A DNA stretch of 60,303 nt from Chitinophagales bacterium (lineage in GTDB: Bacteria; Bacteroidota; Bacteroidia; Chitinophagales; UBA2359). Where the stretch lies: contig JAWKLZ010000004.1 in NCBI GenBank assembly GCA_041392475.1, forward strand, positions 1 through 60,303. Reading direction: 5' to 3'. The notes beneath the pieces are model-generated. The model searched no databases and was not told the origin of the DNA. It worked only from the letters and a program-made list of their open reading frames with translations. Positions 25,756 through 33,564 of the stretch are shown one piece after another. Position 1 is the stretch's first letter; each line of letters opens with the position of its first letter. Made by a program: the position numbers and the translations under genes.

Positions 25756-28017
25756 ATGATTACTCACAAAATACTTCCAATCCTTTTCTTTCTTCTATTT
25801 CTTCAATTTACATCTGCTCAAACCATCACACTACAAAACATTCAAAATGAACAGCCCATACAAAATGTGGCGGTTTTAATTGAAGGTGAGGAAACACAAA
25901 CGACAGATGTAAAGGGTAACTTTACTCTAAATTGCAGCAAAGACAAATTACACCTCCGCATTTCACACGTTTCTTACGAAACACTGCAATTGTCAATCGC
26001 TTGCAACGATTTGCCCAAAATCATTTACCTCACCCCCAACGATGTTCTCCTCAATCAAGTCACCATTCAAGCTTTTGAAGGTAAAAAACACTTATTGAAA
26101 ACCGCAGGTGCCATCGCTACTATTTCCCCGAAGACTTTGCAGCAAAGCGACCAAACTTCCCTCGTTCAAGCTTTCAATACGCTTTCGGGAGTACGTATGG
26201 AAGAACGTGCAAACGGCAGTTACCGGCTTTCGATTCGAGGAAGTTCATTGAGTTCACCCTTCAATGTTCGCAATGTCAAAATGTATTGGAACAACGTCCC
26301 CATAACCAAATCGGATGGAGAAACACTGATCAACCTGATTGATCCCGAAATGGTAAATCGTGTAGAAATCATAAAAGGGCCTGCAAGTAGTTTGTATGGG
26401 GCGGGCAATGGTGGAGCAGTGTTGTTACAGACTTTGCCACTTTTCTATCAGCAGGATAATTTAGAAATAAACAGCACCTTTGGGAGTTATGGACTGTGGA
26501 AATTCTCGGCAGGAGCTACCAAAAGTTGGGGCAAAAATGGGGTGCAATTTCGATACAATCACCAAGAATCTGATGGTTATCGTGACCACAATGCATTGAA
26601 CAGAAATATGTTTAACTTCAATGGCTTTTTTGATTTGGAAAAAGCAGGAACAGTTCGAGTAGCAACTTTTTTCACACTTTTGGATTACCAAATTCCTGGT
26701 GGACTCAATGCCGACCAAAGAGACGAAAATCCTCGTCAAGCTCGCTCAGGAAGTGCCACCCAAAATGCCTCTATTGAAAATCAAATGTCTTTGACAGGCA
26801 TTGATTATGCGTTGCCAATCAGCGAAAATTGGGAAATGAAAGCTGCTATGTCCATTACGACCATCAACTTCATCAACCCCTTCAATACCAATTACAAAAC
26901 TGAGAATCAAACGGGTTTTGGAATTCGCCCACAGTTGATTTACACAACTTCAATAGCAGAACACTCCGACCGAAAACTGCAATGGGTATCGGGTATGGAA
27001 TCGCAGTTTACAAGCGTAGATGCCAAAGTATTTGGAAATGTTGAAGCAGAAAAAGACACACTTCAATTTGCGGATTATATCGAACCTCGTTATGCAACTG
27101 TTTTTACACAAGCAAGCATGGATTTTCCACAAAACTGGACAGCAACCCTCGGAATCAGTTACAACAATGTCCGTTATGACATGGAAAGGATTGACCATTT
27201 AGGCGATTTCAGCGAGAATGACATACAATTTGAAGGTGCACTCACCCCAAGATTGGCAATAGTCAAAACATGGAAAGAAAAATATGCAGTGCATGGCGGC
27301 GTAAGTTGGGGTTTTTCGCCACCAAGTTTGAGTGAAGTTCGTACAAGTGAAGGTAGCATCAACAATGATTTGCAGGCAGAAAAAGGGGTGAATTATGAAT
27401 TGGGTTTTCGGGCGGATTGGAAACGTTTGCAGGTAGATGTCAGTTTGTTTTCGCTACAATTGCGGGATGCTTTCGTGACCAAAACTGCCGACAATGGAAC
27501 GGTTTTGTTTGAAAATGCAGGCAGCACTTCCAACCGAGGTATAGAAGCAATGATGGCTTACTCCTTATTGCACAACCAAAACACTACCGGTTTTTTATCC
27601 GCATTAAACGCAAGATTGGCTTATACTTACCATCCTTTTCGCTTCAAAAAATATGTAAAAGAAGGCAGCGATTTTTCGGGAAATGACTATACGGGTGTTG
27701 CGCCACATACTTTGAATCTTGGGCTGGATTTGGATATGGCAACAGGTACCTTCGCCCACTTCAATTACAATTTTACGGATGCAATTCCATTAAACGATGC
27801 GAATACAGTGTTTTCCAACTCCTACAATTTGGTGAATGTGAAAATGGGGTATCGAAAAACATTTGACAACTTTGGATTGGAACTTTTTGGGGGAGTGAAC
27901 AATTTATTGGGTGAGGCATATAGTTTGGGAAATGACTTGAATGCTTTTGGCGGAAGGTATTATCAACCTGCCGCAGAGCGGAATTTTTATGGAGGGGTGC
28001 GGTTAAGATGGCATTGA
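25756..28017 (+). CDS. TonB-dependent receptor
   Basis: A 753-residue outer-membrane receptor starting with a clean signal peptide (MITHKILPILFFLLFLQFT, cleavage after SAQ). A carboxypeptidase-like domain (about 22-110) is followed by the plug (SDQTSLVQAFNTLSGVRMEE, then IRGSSLSSPFNVRNVK and the VEIIKGPASSLYGAGNGG box, about 135-235) and a 22-strand barrel ending in NFYGGVRLRWH. This is the common layout of siderophore, cobalamin or metal-complex receptors (FecA/PupA type); the ligand cannot be read. The frame is open to 25711, but the signal peptide fixes the start. No TonB-box partner or ABC importer is adjacent. Confidence 0.9.
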   Translation: MITHKILPILFFLLFLQFTSAQTITLQNIQNEQPIQNVAVLIEGEETQTTDVKGNFTLNCSKDKLHLRISHVSYETLQLSIACNDLPKIIYLTPNDVLLNQVTIQAFEGKKHLLKTAGAIATISPKTLQQSDQTSLVQAFNTLSGVRMEERANGSYRLSIRGSSLSSPFNVRNVKMYWNNVPITKSDGETLINLIDPEMVNRVEIIKGPASSLYGAGNGGAVLLQTLPLFYQQDNLEINSTFGSYGLWKFSAGATKSWGKNGVQFRYNHQESDGYRDHNALNRNMFNFNGFFDLEKAGTVRVATFFTLLDYQIPGGLNADQRDENPRQARSGSATQNASIENQMSLTGIDYALPISENWEMKAAMSITTINFINPFNTNYKTENQTGFGIRPQLIYTTSIAEHSDRKLQWVSGMESQFTSVDAKVFGNVEAEKDTLQFADYIEPRYATVFTQASMDFPQNWTATLGISYNNVRYDMERIDHLGDFSENDIQFEGALTPRLAIVKTWKEKYAVHGGVSWGFSPPSLSEVRTSEGSINNDLQAEKGVNYELGFRADWKRLQVDVSLFSLQLRDAFVTKTADNGTVLFENAGSTSNRGIEAMMAYSLLHNQNTTGFLSALNARLAYTYHPFRFKKYVKEGSDFSGNDYTGVAPHTLNLGLDLDMATGTFAHFNYNFTDAIPLNDANTVFSNSYNLVNVKMGYRKTFDNFGLELFGGVNNLLGEAYSLGNDLNAFGGRYYQPAAERNFYGGVRLRWH

Positions 28018-28102
28018 GGAAAGACTATTTTTGTATTTCAACATTGGTAAAGTGCTACAAAAAACGTATTTTGTAAGTGAAATTTGTAAATAAAATAGAA
28101 TC

Positions 28103-29350
28103 ATGCGAATCAAACGGGTAATAATTGAAGGTTTTAGAGTGTTTGAAAAAGCGGATATTCAATTTTCCGAAAACCAAACAACTGCTTTCATTGGAAACAA
28201 TGGGAGTGGAAAGACTTCAATATTGGAGGCTTTAAGGTTTGGCTTATATAACGTGCTTTTTAGTATCAACAAAAATACCTCGCCAGTAATTTTAGCTTCA
28301 AAAGATGTGAATAATAATTGCTCATATCTTAATAACAGGATAGAATTCTTATTCAATCCAATTATAGTTAACAACTCTCGTGATTTTATTGTCAATTATG
28401 GATTATCTTCAAAGGCAACTGAAAGCATCGGCACTCCTCTTCGTATTACTCCTTTAAAAAACTTTGGCGAAAAAGCCCTCTCCGACCCATCTACCAACAT
28501 CCCTACCATCATCTACTACCCCACCGACCGAATTGTAGATGAAATAGATGTAGAACCCGATGAACTCAATACCCATCCTTTTGCGGCTTATGACAATGCC
28601 TTAGATGCTTCCATCAACTTCAATAGCTTTTTTAAGTGGTTTCGCAATATGGAAGATTTGGAGAATGAAATGCGGTTGAATGAAGATGCAAATCATAGAA
28701 ATAAAGGTTTGACTACCATCAGAACTGCTATCGAATCTTTCTTGCCGAACTTTAGCCACCTTCGAGTCAAACGAAAAGGACAACCTGCAATGGTGGTTAA
28801 AAAAGGAAAAGAGGAATTGGAAATCAATCAACTGTCGCATGGAGAGAAAGTATTGTTGGCAATGGTGGGAGATATTGCTCAGCGTTTGTCTATTGCCAAT
28901 CCAAGTTTGGCGAATCCATTGGAGGGCGAAGGCGTGGTGATGATTGACGAAATTGAATTGCATTTACATCCGACTTGGCAACGAATGGTAATTGACAATT
29001 TGGAGGTGACTTTTCCGAATTTGCAGTTCATTGTAACGACACATTCACCACAAGTAATCGGCAATTTGCGGAAAGGTAGCGTTTTCTCAGTCGAAAATGG
29101 GAAGATTTATCCTCTCCCTTATTCTTATGGACGAGACAGCAATTGGATTTTGAAGGTGATGATGGATGCCGAGGAACGAGATGAAGAAGTAACAGAAGAA
29201 TTGGAGCAGTATTTCAGTCTTATTGAAGAAGGGAAGTTACAGGAAGCAGGCGAGTTGAGGGCAAAATTGGAGGAAGAAATTGGGAGTGATTACCCTCCTT
29301 TTGTAAAAGCAGATATTTTGACAAGACGCAAGCAAAAACTGATGCAATGA
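28103..29350 (+). CDS. ptuA: PtuA-like AAA/ABC-type ATPase of a Septu-like defence system
   Basis: A 415-residue ATPase of the SMC/OLD-related AAA type. Walker A GNNGSGKTS is at residues 31-39, the ABC-type signature LSHGEK at 244-249, Walker B VVMIDEIE with D282/E283, and the H-loop TTHSPQ at 312-317. It overlaps the next gene by four bases (ATGA at 29347-29350), and that gene is an HNH nuclease. Such an ATPase/HNH pair is the composition of Septu (PtuA-PtuB) anti-phage systems and of the effector module of some retrons; no reverse transcriptase is nearby, so Septu is the better call. TATTTTTG at 28027-28034 fits a Bacteroidota -7 box about 70 bases upstream. Confidence 0.8.
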   Translation: MRIKRVIIEGFRVFEKADIQFSENQTTAFIGNNGSGKTSILEALRFGLYNVLFSINKNTSPVILASKDVNNNCSYLNNRIEFLFNPIIVNNSRDFIVNYGLSSKATESIGTPLRITPLKNFGEKALSDPSTNIPTIIYYPTDRIVDEIDVEPDELNTHPFAAYDNALDASINFNSFFKWFRNMEDLENEMRLNEDANHRNKGLTTIRTAIESFLPNFSHLRVKRKGQPAMVVKKGKEELEINQLSHGEKVLLAMVGDIAQRLSIANPSLANPLEGEGVVMIDEIELHLHPTWQRMVIDNLEVTFPNLQFIVTTHSPQVIGNLRKGSVFSVENGKIYPLPYSYGRDSNWILKVMMDAEERDEEVTEELEQYFSLIEEGKLQEAGELRAKLEEEIGSDYPPFVKADILTRRKQKLMQ

Positions 29351-30021
29351 AAAGAATCCTCAAAGGTGTAGAACCCGATTTCTTTACCGAATGGAAAAAT
29401 GCCACAATTCCCACTTGGTCTGAAAATCCGAAAGATTGGGATTGGGGAGAATTGAAGAATCCAGAAAAAGACAGACTGCGAGAAATACTTTTTGAAGAAC
29501 AAGGTTTTATCTGTTGCTACTGCAATCGTGGATTACAAGGTATTCTCACCAAAATGGAGCATTTTTTTCCCAAGCAAGCAGACAAATATCCAAGTAAAAT
29601 GTTCGATTATGACAATCTGCTGATTGCTTGTCATGGAGGTGAAAAAGACCTTCGACCACGCTTTCTGTATTGTGATGCTACAAAAGGCGACAAAGAACCA
29701 CCTCTTATTTCACCACTTCAAACGGATTGTGAAAGCTATTTTCATTTTACGACCACAGGCAATATCAAAGCAAAAAATAATGACGCTAATAGTGTTTCAA
29801 CGATTGCTTTATTGAATCTCAACAATCAAAAACTCATTGAGCTAAGACGAACTGCCATAGATACCTACATTGAAATCTGTATGGAAGATACTCAAACAGA
29901 TGAAGAATTTGAGCAAAACATGAGAGGTGTTGTAGAAGATTTGAAGCAAAGACAAGACGGAAAATTTGCGCCATTTTGTACGGCGGTTATTGGCGCATTT
30001 CAATACTATTTGAATCCATAA
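29347..30021 (+). CDS. ptuB: PtuB-like HNH endonuclease of a Septu-like defence system
   Basis: A 224-residue protein of the TIGR02646/PtuB type. The zinc-binding and catalytic region has C56-x-x-C59 (CCYCN), H72 in MEHFFPK, N90 in YDNLLIACH, and C95/H96, which is the HNH order. The rest is helical, including LLNLNNQKLIELRRTAID, a motif region common to this family. It probably cleaves nucleic acid when the ATPase subunit senses infection. It starts inside the stop of the ATPase gene, indicating translational coupling. A methyltransferase gene begins 6 bases after its stop. Confidence 0.8.
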   Translation: MKRILKGVEPDFFTEWKNATIPTWSENPKDWDWGELKNPEKDRLREILFEEQGFICCYCNRGLQGILTKMEHFFPKQADKYPSKMFDYDNLLIACHGGEKDLRPRFLYCDATKGDKEPPLISPLQTDCESYFHFTTTGNIKAKNNDANSVSTIALLNLNNQKLIELRRTAIDTYIEICMEDTQTDEEFEQNMRGVVEDLKQRQDGKFAPFCTAVIGAFQYYLNP

Positions 30022-30027
30022 ATAAAA

Positions 30028-30663
30028 ATGATTGAAAGAAGTATGAGCATCTCAAATGCCTACAACAACTGGGCAAATATCTATGACTCCAACCAAAACA
30101 AAACCCGTGATTTGGACAAAAAAGCGACCCGTGAAACGCTACAAAAATTTGATTTTAATTCAGTTGTAGAATTGGGTTGCGGAACGGGGAAAAATACAGA
30201 ATGGTTGGTAGAAAAAGCTAAATCGGTCATTGCACTCGATTTTTCGGAAGGAATGTTGGCAAAAGCAAAGGAAAAAATTGGCTCTGAAAAAGTAATGTTT
30301 CGGCAAGCAGATGTGACGAAAAATTGGAACATTGCAGAAGGTTTTGCAGATTTGATTTGCTGCAATTTGACTTTGGAGCATATTGCAGACTTGGAGGGCG
30401 TTTTTCGGCAGACTTATCAGACACTGAAGGAAGGAGGAAGGTTTTTTGTTTGTGAATTACATCCTTTCAAGCAATATATTGGCAGCAAAGCCCGCTACGA
30501 AACCGAAAAAGGAGTGGAAGAATTGGAAGTTTATACGCATCATATTACGGAGTTTACCAATACCGCTGCAGAGTGTGGCTTCAAGTTGTTGGAATTGAAG
30601 GAATGGTTTGATGAGGATAATGGGGAATTTCCAAGGCTCATCTCTTTTGTTTTTGAAAAATAA
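30028..30663 (+). CDS. class I SAM-dependent methyltransferase
   Basis: A 211-residue methyltransferase. SAM-binding motif I is VVELGCGTGKNTEW (about residues 46-59), motif II VIALDFSEGML with the acidic ribose-binding D, and motif IV/V FADLICCNLTLEHI. A MSISNAYNNWANIYD start at the second Met (30043) is also plausible. The best-known relatives methylate small molecules such as biotin precursors or quinones, but the substrate is unknown here. The six-base gap to the HNH gene suggests the same transcript; whether it takes part in defence is open. Confidence 0.8.
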   Translation: MIERSMSISNAYNNWANIYDSNQNKTRDLDKKATRETLQKFDFNSVVELGCGTGKNTEWLVEKAKSVIALDFSEGMLAKAKEKIGSEKVMFRQADVTKNWNIAEGFADLICCNLTLEHIADLEGVFRQTYQTLKEGGRFFVCELHPFKQYIGSKARYETEKGVEELEVYTHHITEFTNTAAECGFKLLELKEWFDEDNGEFPRLISFVFEK

Positions 30664-30672
30664 ATCCTCTAT

Positions 30673-31110
30673 ATGAGTTTGTTCATCTACCGTTTGATGT
30701 TTGACTTTGGGCTGTTGGTGCTTATTTGGATAGTACAATTGGTGATTTATCCAAGCTTTAGACACTACTCCAAAAAGAATTTGATAGGATGGCACATACG
30801 ATACACGACTCAATTCACTTATATCGTCTTACCTTTGATGTTGGGTCAGTTAATTATTTCTATTTTTCAGTTCAAAGTTATTGATTCACAACCTATGGCA
30901 CAATATGTGGAATTGAGCTTACTTTTGATTATTTCCTTATGGATTTCTACATTTCTTCAGTTTGTTCCTATCCACAATAAAATTGCAAATGGAAATTTCG
31001 ACGATGAATTACTCCTACGACTGATAAAAAAGAACTGGATAAGAACCATTTTATGGACGTTCTTGTTTTGTTTCTCCTTGATATATGGGGTGTATCATTT
31101 TCCACACTAA
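30673..31110 (+). CDS. integral membrane protein, four helices, 145 aa
   Basis: Four hydrophobic segments: about residues 7-26, 48-68, 82-99 and 124-141. The first loop reads YPSFRHYSKKNLIGWHIRYT and the second PIHNKIANGNFDDELLLRLI; these W-H-x-R/Y-T and P-x-HN-x-I elements resemble DUF1772-like or anthrone oxygenase-like membrane proteins of Bacteroidota, but I cannot assign a function. It lies 9 bases after the methyltransferase stop and so probably belongs to the same operon. Confidence 0.65.
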   Translation: MSLFIYRLMFDFGLLVLIWIVQLVIYPSFRHYSKKNLIGWHIRYTTQFTYIVLPLMLGQLIISIFQFKVIDSQPMAQYVELSLLLIISLWISTFLQFVPIHNKIANGNFDDELLLRLIKKNWIRTILWTFLFCFSLIYGVYHFPH

Positions 31111-31139
31111 ACAATCCGTAAACCCTTTACCCAAAAAAT

Positions 31140-31796
31140 ATGGCAACCGAACAACACATTGAAGTAAAACGAACGGCTCGTTTTTATACACATGGTAAAC
31201 TCACCGAAAATACCCAACATATTATTTTTGCGATTCACGGCTATGGTGAATTGGCAGGGAAGTTTATACGACCTTTTGAAGAATTGGATGCCGACCGATT
31301 TTTTGTGGTTGCTCCCGAAGGATTGAATCGTTTTTATTGGCACAGTTCCTCTCGCCCTCCTGTAGCGACTTGGATGACCTCAACAGATAGAGAAAACGAA
31401 ATCAAGGATTATGTGAACTACCTCAATCAGTTGTTTCATCAGATTATGGATAAAGTACCTTCCTCTACAAATATTAAAATTCACATTCTCGGTTTTTCCC
31501 AGGGAGTGGCAACAGTGACAAGATGGTTGACAAATGGTGGGATAAATGCAGATTCTTTGATTTTATGGGCGGGTAAAATGGCGCATGATTTGGATTGGAA
31601 AACAGCACAGCCTATTTTTGAAGCAGTGAATTTGTATTTGGTGTATGGGCTTCAAGACAAATATTTGGACTATCTGGATATTGATAATTATCTGAAAGAA
31701 CTGAAAGACAAAGGGTTGAGGTATGAAATTCTTACGTTTGAGGGAAACCATATCGTTCATTGGGAAACATTGAAGGATTTGGCGGGAAAATTCTAA
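31140..31796 (+). CDS. alpha/beta hydrolase (carboxylesterase/phospholipase type)
   Basis: A 218-residue esterase of the YpfH/carboxylesterase type. After the first strands comes FAIHGYGE (oxyanion region), the nucleophile elbow GFSQG (Ser near residue 121), the acid in YLVYGLQDKYLD and the final His in EGNHIVHWETL. There is no signal peptide, so it is cytosolic. The likely activity is hydrolysis of short acyl esters or lysophospholipids. It starts 29 bases after the membrane-protein gene. About 100 bases follow before the HipBST operator region. Confidence 0.8.
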   Translation: MATEQHIEVKRTARFYTHGKLTENTQHIIFAIHGYGELAGKFIRPFEELDADRFFVVAPEGLNRFYWHSSSRPPVATWMTSTDRENEIKDYVNYLNQLFHQIMDKVPSSTNIKIHILGFSQGVATVTRWLTNGGINADSLILWAGKMAHDLDWKTAQPIFEAVNLYLVYGLQDKYLDYLDIDNYLKELKDKGLRYEILTFEGNHIVHWETLKDLAGKF

Positions 31797-31803
31797 TTAC
31801 ACC

Positions 31804-31900
31804 TTTTGGGGTATAATTTTATTAGAAATCTTCGCTTTATACCATAAAGGGTATAAAATGAAGATTTTTTTGTATTTTACATCCTAAAGGGTATAATTTT
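31804..31900 (+). promoter_or_regulatory. HipBST promoter/operator with repeated GGGTATAA boxes
   Basis: GGGTATAA occurs at 31808-31815 and 31889-31896 within the longer repeat GGGTATAATTTTAT, and a third box forms an inverted repeat TATACC(N6)GGTATA at 31838-31855. HipB-type repressors bind several such sites to autoregulate, so these are likely the operators. The last box ends four bases before the hipB start codon. Confidence 0.65.
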
Positions 31901-32140
31901 ATGAAGAAAAATCGAAAGAACCCCATTGCTGATTTTGTTCGTGAACGACGCAAATACCTCAAAATGACACAAGTAGATTTATCTAACCGTGCAGGAGTCG
32001 GTTTGCGTTTTGTGCGAGAATTGGAACAAGGAAAACCTACGCTTAGAGTGGATAAGGTGAATGAGGTTTTGAAGTTGTTTGGGCGAGAATTGGGGCCTGT
32101 AATTTTAAAATTTGAATTTGATGATGAAGACGATTTATAG
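31901..32140 (+). CDS. hipB: HipB-like helix-turn-helix regulator
   Basis: A 79-residue XRE-type repressor with one HTH: FVRERRKYLKMTQVDLSNRA then VGLRFVRELEQGKPTLRVD (residues about 9-50), ending in a strand and an acidic tail (KFEFDDEDDL). It is the usual length for HipB of three-gene HipBST systems. It should bind the GGGTATAA boxes in front of it and repress the operon, together with the toxin complex. It overlaps the next gene by up to 29 bases, which indicates translational coupling. Confidence 0.85.
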   Translation: MKKNRKNPIADFVRERRKYLKMTQVDLSNRAGVGLRFVRELEQGKPTLRVDKVNEVLKLFGRELGPVILKFEFDDEDDL

Positions 32141-32462
32141 AAGAGGGCAAGTATATGTTCACCAACGATTTGCAGGAATTTTGGAGGAATACGAAGATGG
32201 CTATCGTTTTACTTATGATTCTGATTATCTTCAATCTGAAAACCCAGTTGCAGTCAGTTTAACCCTACAGCTTCAAAAGCAACCCTATGAAAGTTCTACG
32301 ATGGTTCCATTTTTTGATGGTTTAATTCCAGAAGGTTGGCTTTTGGACATTGCAGTGAATACGTGGAAGATAGATAGACGAGACCGAATGGGTTTATTGT
32401 TAAGTGTTTGTAAGGATTGTATCGGTGCAGTAAGTATTGAACCTTTGAACGAAATAATTTAG
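32124..32462 (+). CDS. hipS: HipS-like antitoxin (HipA N-terminal domain protein)
   Basis: A 112-residue protein matching the N-terminal subdomain of HipA kinases (IYRRGQVYVHQRFAGILEEY, later MVPFFDGLIPEGWLLDIA). In HipBST systems this domain is a separate protein, HipS, that neutralises the kinase toxin. The reading frame opens with three close ATG codons (32112, 32121, 32124), and I prefer MKTIYRRG, since it begins just at the first strand. It overlaps the end of hipB and is followed by the kinase gene after 3 bases. Confidence 0.8.
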   Translation: MKTIYRRGQVYVHQRFAGILEEYEDGYRFTYDSDYLQSENPVAVSLTLQLQKQPYESSTMVPFFDGLIPEGWLLDIAVNTWKIDRRDRMGLLLSVCKDCIGAVSIEPLNEII

Positions 32463-32465
32463 ATT

Positions 32466-33410
32466 ATGGAGAATCGCTGTTTGTATTGTTATCAAACATT
32501 AGAGCAAAAAGAAGTGGACTATCACTACAAATGCAGTGAGCAAATATTTGGTAATGCACAAGCTCCAATTTTGGATTTTGGTTCGGAAACCATCAAAGAG
32601 TTGGCAAAATCGCACATCAATAGAAGAGCCACTATAACAGGCGTTCAACCAAAATTATCGCTTGAAATTGAACAGTATATACAAGGGAGTGGGCAAAACC
32701 GATTTACCGTTGTTGGACTTTGGGGCAATTACATTCTCAAGCCACCTGTGAAACAATATCCTTTTTTGCCCGAAATAGAAGATTTGACTATGCACTTGGC
32801 TAAAATTGCAGGGATTCAAACTGCTGAACATGCGTTAATTCGTTTAAAATCAGGTGAACTGGCGTACATTACCAAACGTTTTGATAGATCGAGCGGGCAT
32901 AAATTGGCGATGGAAGATATGTGTCAATTGACCGAAACACTTACTGAAAACAAGTACAAACGCTCAATGGAAAAGGTGGGAAAAGAGATTTTGAAACATT
33001 GTACCAATCCTATTTTTGATGCTATCCGCTTTTTTGAGCTGACTGTTTTCTGTTATTTGACAGGAAATGCAGATATGCACCTCAAAAATTTTTCCCTATT
33101 AACCAATGACAAACAAGAAATCATATTTTCTCCAGCCTATGATTTAGTGGCTACAAAGTTGGTGACTCCAGAAGATACAGAAGAAATGGCTATTCCTTTG
33201 AATGCTAAAAAAAGTAAATTGAAGCGAAAAGATTTTTTGATTTTTGGAGAACGCATGAGGTTAAACCCAAAAACGATAGGAAATAGTTTGAATCACATTT
33301 TTGAAAAAGTGCCTGATATATTGAAGTTTATACAATTTGGATTTTTACCTGATAAAATAAAGTCGTCTTATCGGGATTTAATTGAAGAAAGGTTTCAAAA
33401 AATTTCTTGA
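32466..33410 (+). CDS. hipT: HipT-like HipA-family serine/threonine kinase toxin
   Basis: A 314-residue HipA-fold kinase lacking its own N-terminal subdomain, as expected for HipT. A zinc-ribbon-like start (C5, C8, C23) precedes GVQPKLS (residues 59-65), where HipT family members autophosphorylate Ser near the nucleotide loop. The ATP-site Lys is in YILKPP (K92), the catalytic loop is TGNADMHLKNFSL with D203, and the metal-binding Asp is in SPAYDLV (D226). The E. coli HipT phosphorylates tryptophanyl-tRNA synthetase; the target here is unknown but the mode of growth arrest is presumably similar. A strong terminator follows. Confidence 0.85.
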   Translation: MENRCLYCYQTLEQKEVDYHYKCSEQIFGNAQAPILDFGSETIKELAKSHINRRATITGVQPKLSLEIEQYIQGSGQNRFTVVGLWGNYILKPPVKQYPFLPEIEDLTMHLAKIAGIQTAEHALIRLKSGELAYITKRFDRSSGHKLAMEDMCQLTETLTENKYKRSMEKVGKEILKHCTNPIFDAIRFFELTVFCYLTGNADMHLKNFSLLTNDKQEIIFSPAYDLVATKLVTPEDTEEMAIPLNAKKSKLKRKDFLIFGERMRLNPKTIGNSLNHIFEKVPDILKFIQFGFLPDKIKSSYRDLIEERFQKIS

Positions 33411-33416
33411 AACAAC

Positions 33417-33452
33417 AAAACCCCTTGATGAGTCAATCATCAAGGGGTTTTC
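33417..33452 (+). terminator. intrinsic terminator after hipT
   Basis: Perfect arms AAAACCCCTTGATG / CATCAAGGGGTTTT around a 7-base loop; the right arm ends in TTTT, with more T further on. Only 7 bases separate it from the hipT stop. Confidence 0.88.
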
Positions 33453-33564
33453 GTTGTTTTCTTTATATCACTTTATGTGTTATCTAAACTTTTGAAGGTT
33501 TATTATATTCGATAACTGATTTTTTAAACACTCAGTAAAAGCCAAAAGTTTTGAAACAAAGCCA

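Noticed and set aside
29347..30021. Retron rather than Septu
   Set aside because: No reverse transcriptase and no msr/msd-like structured RNA is seen within the surrounding 5 kb.
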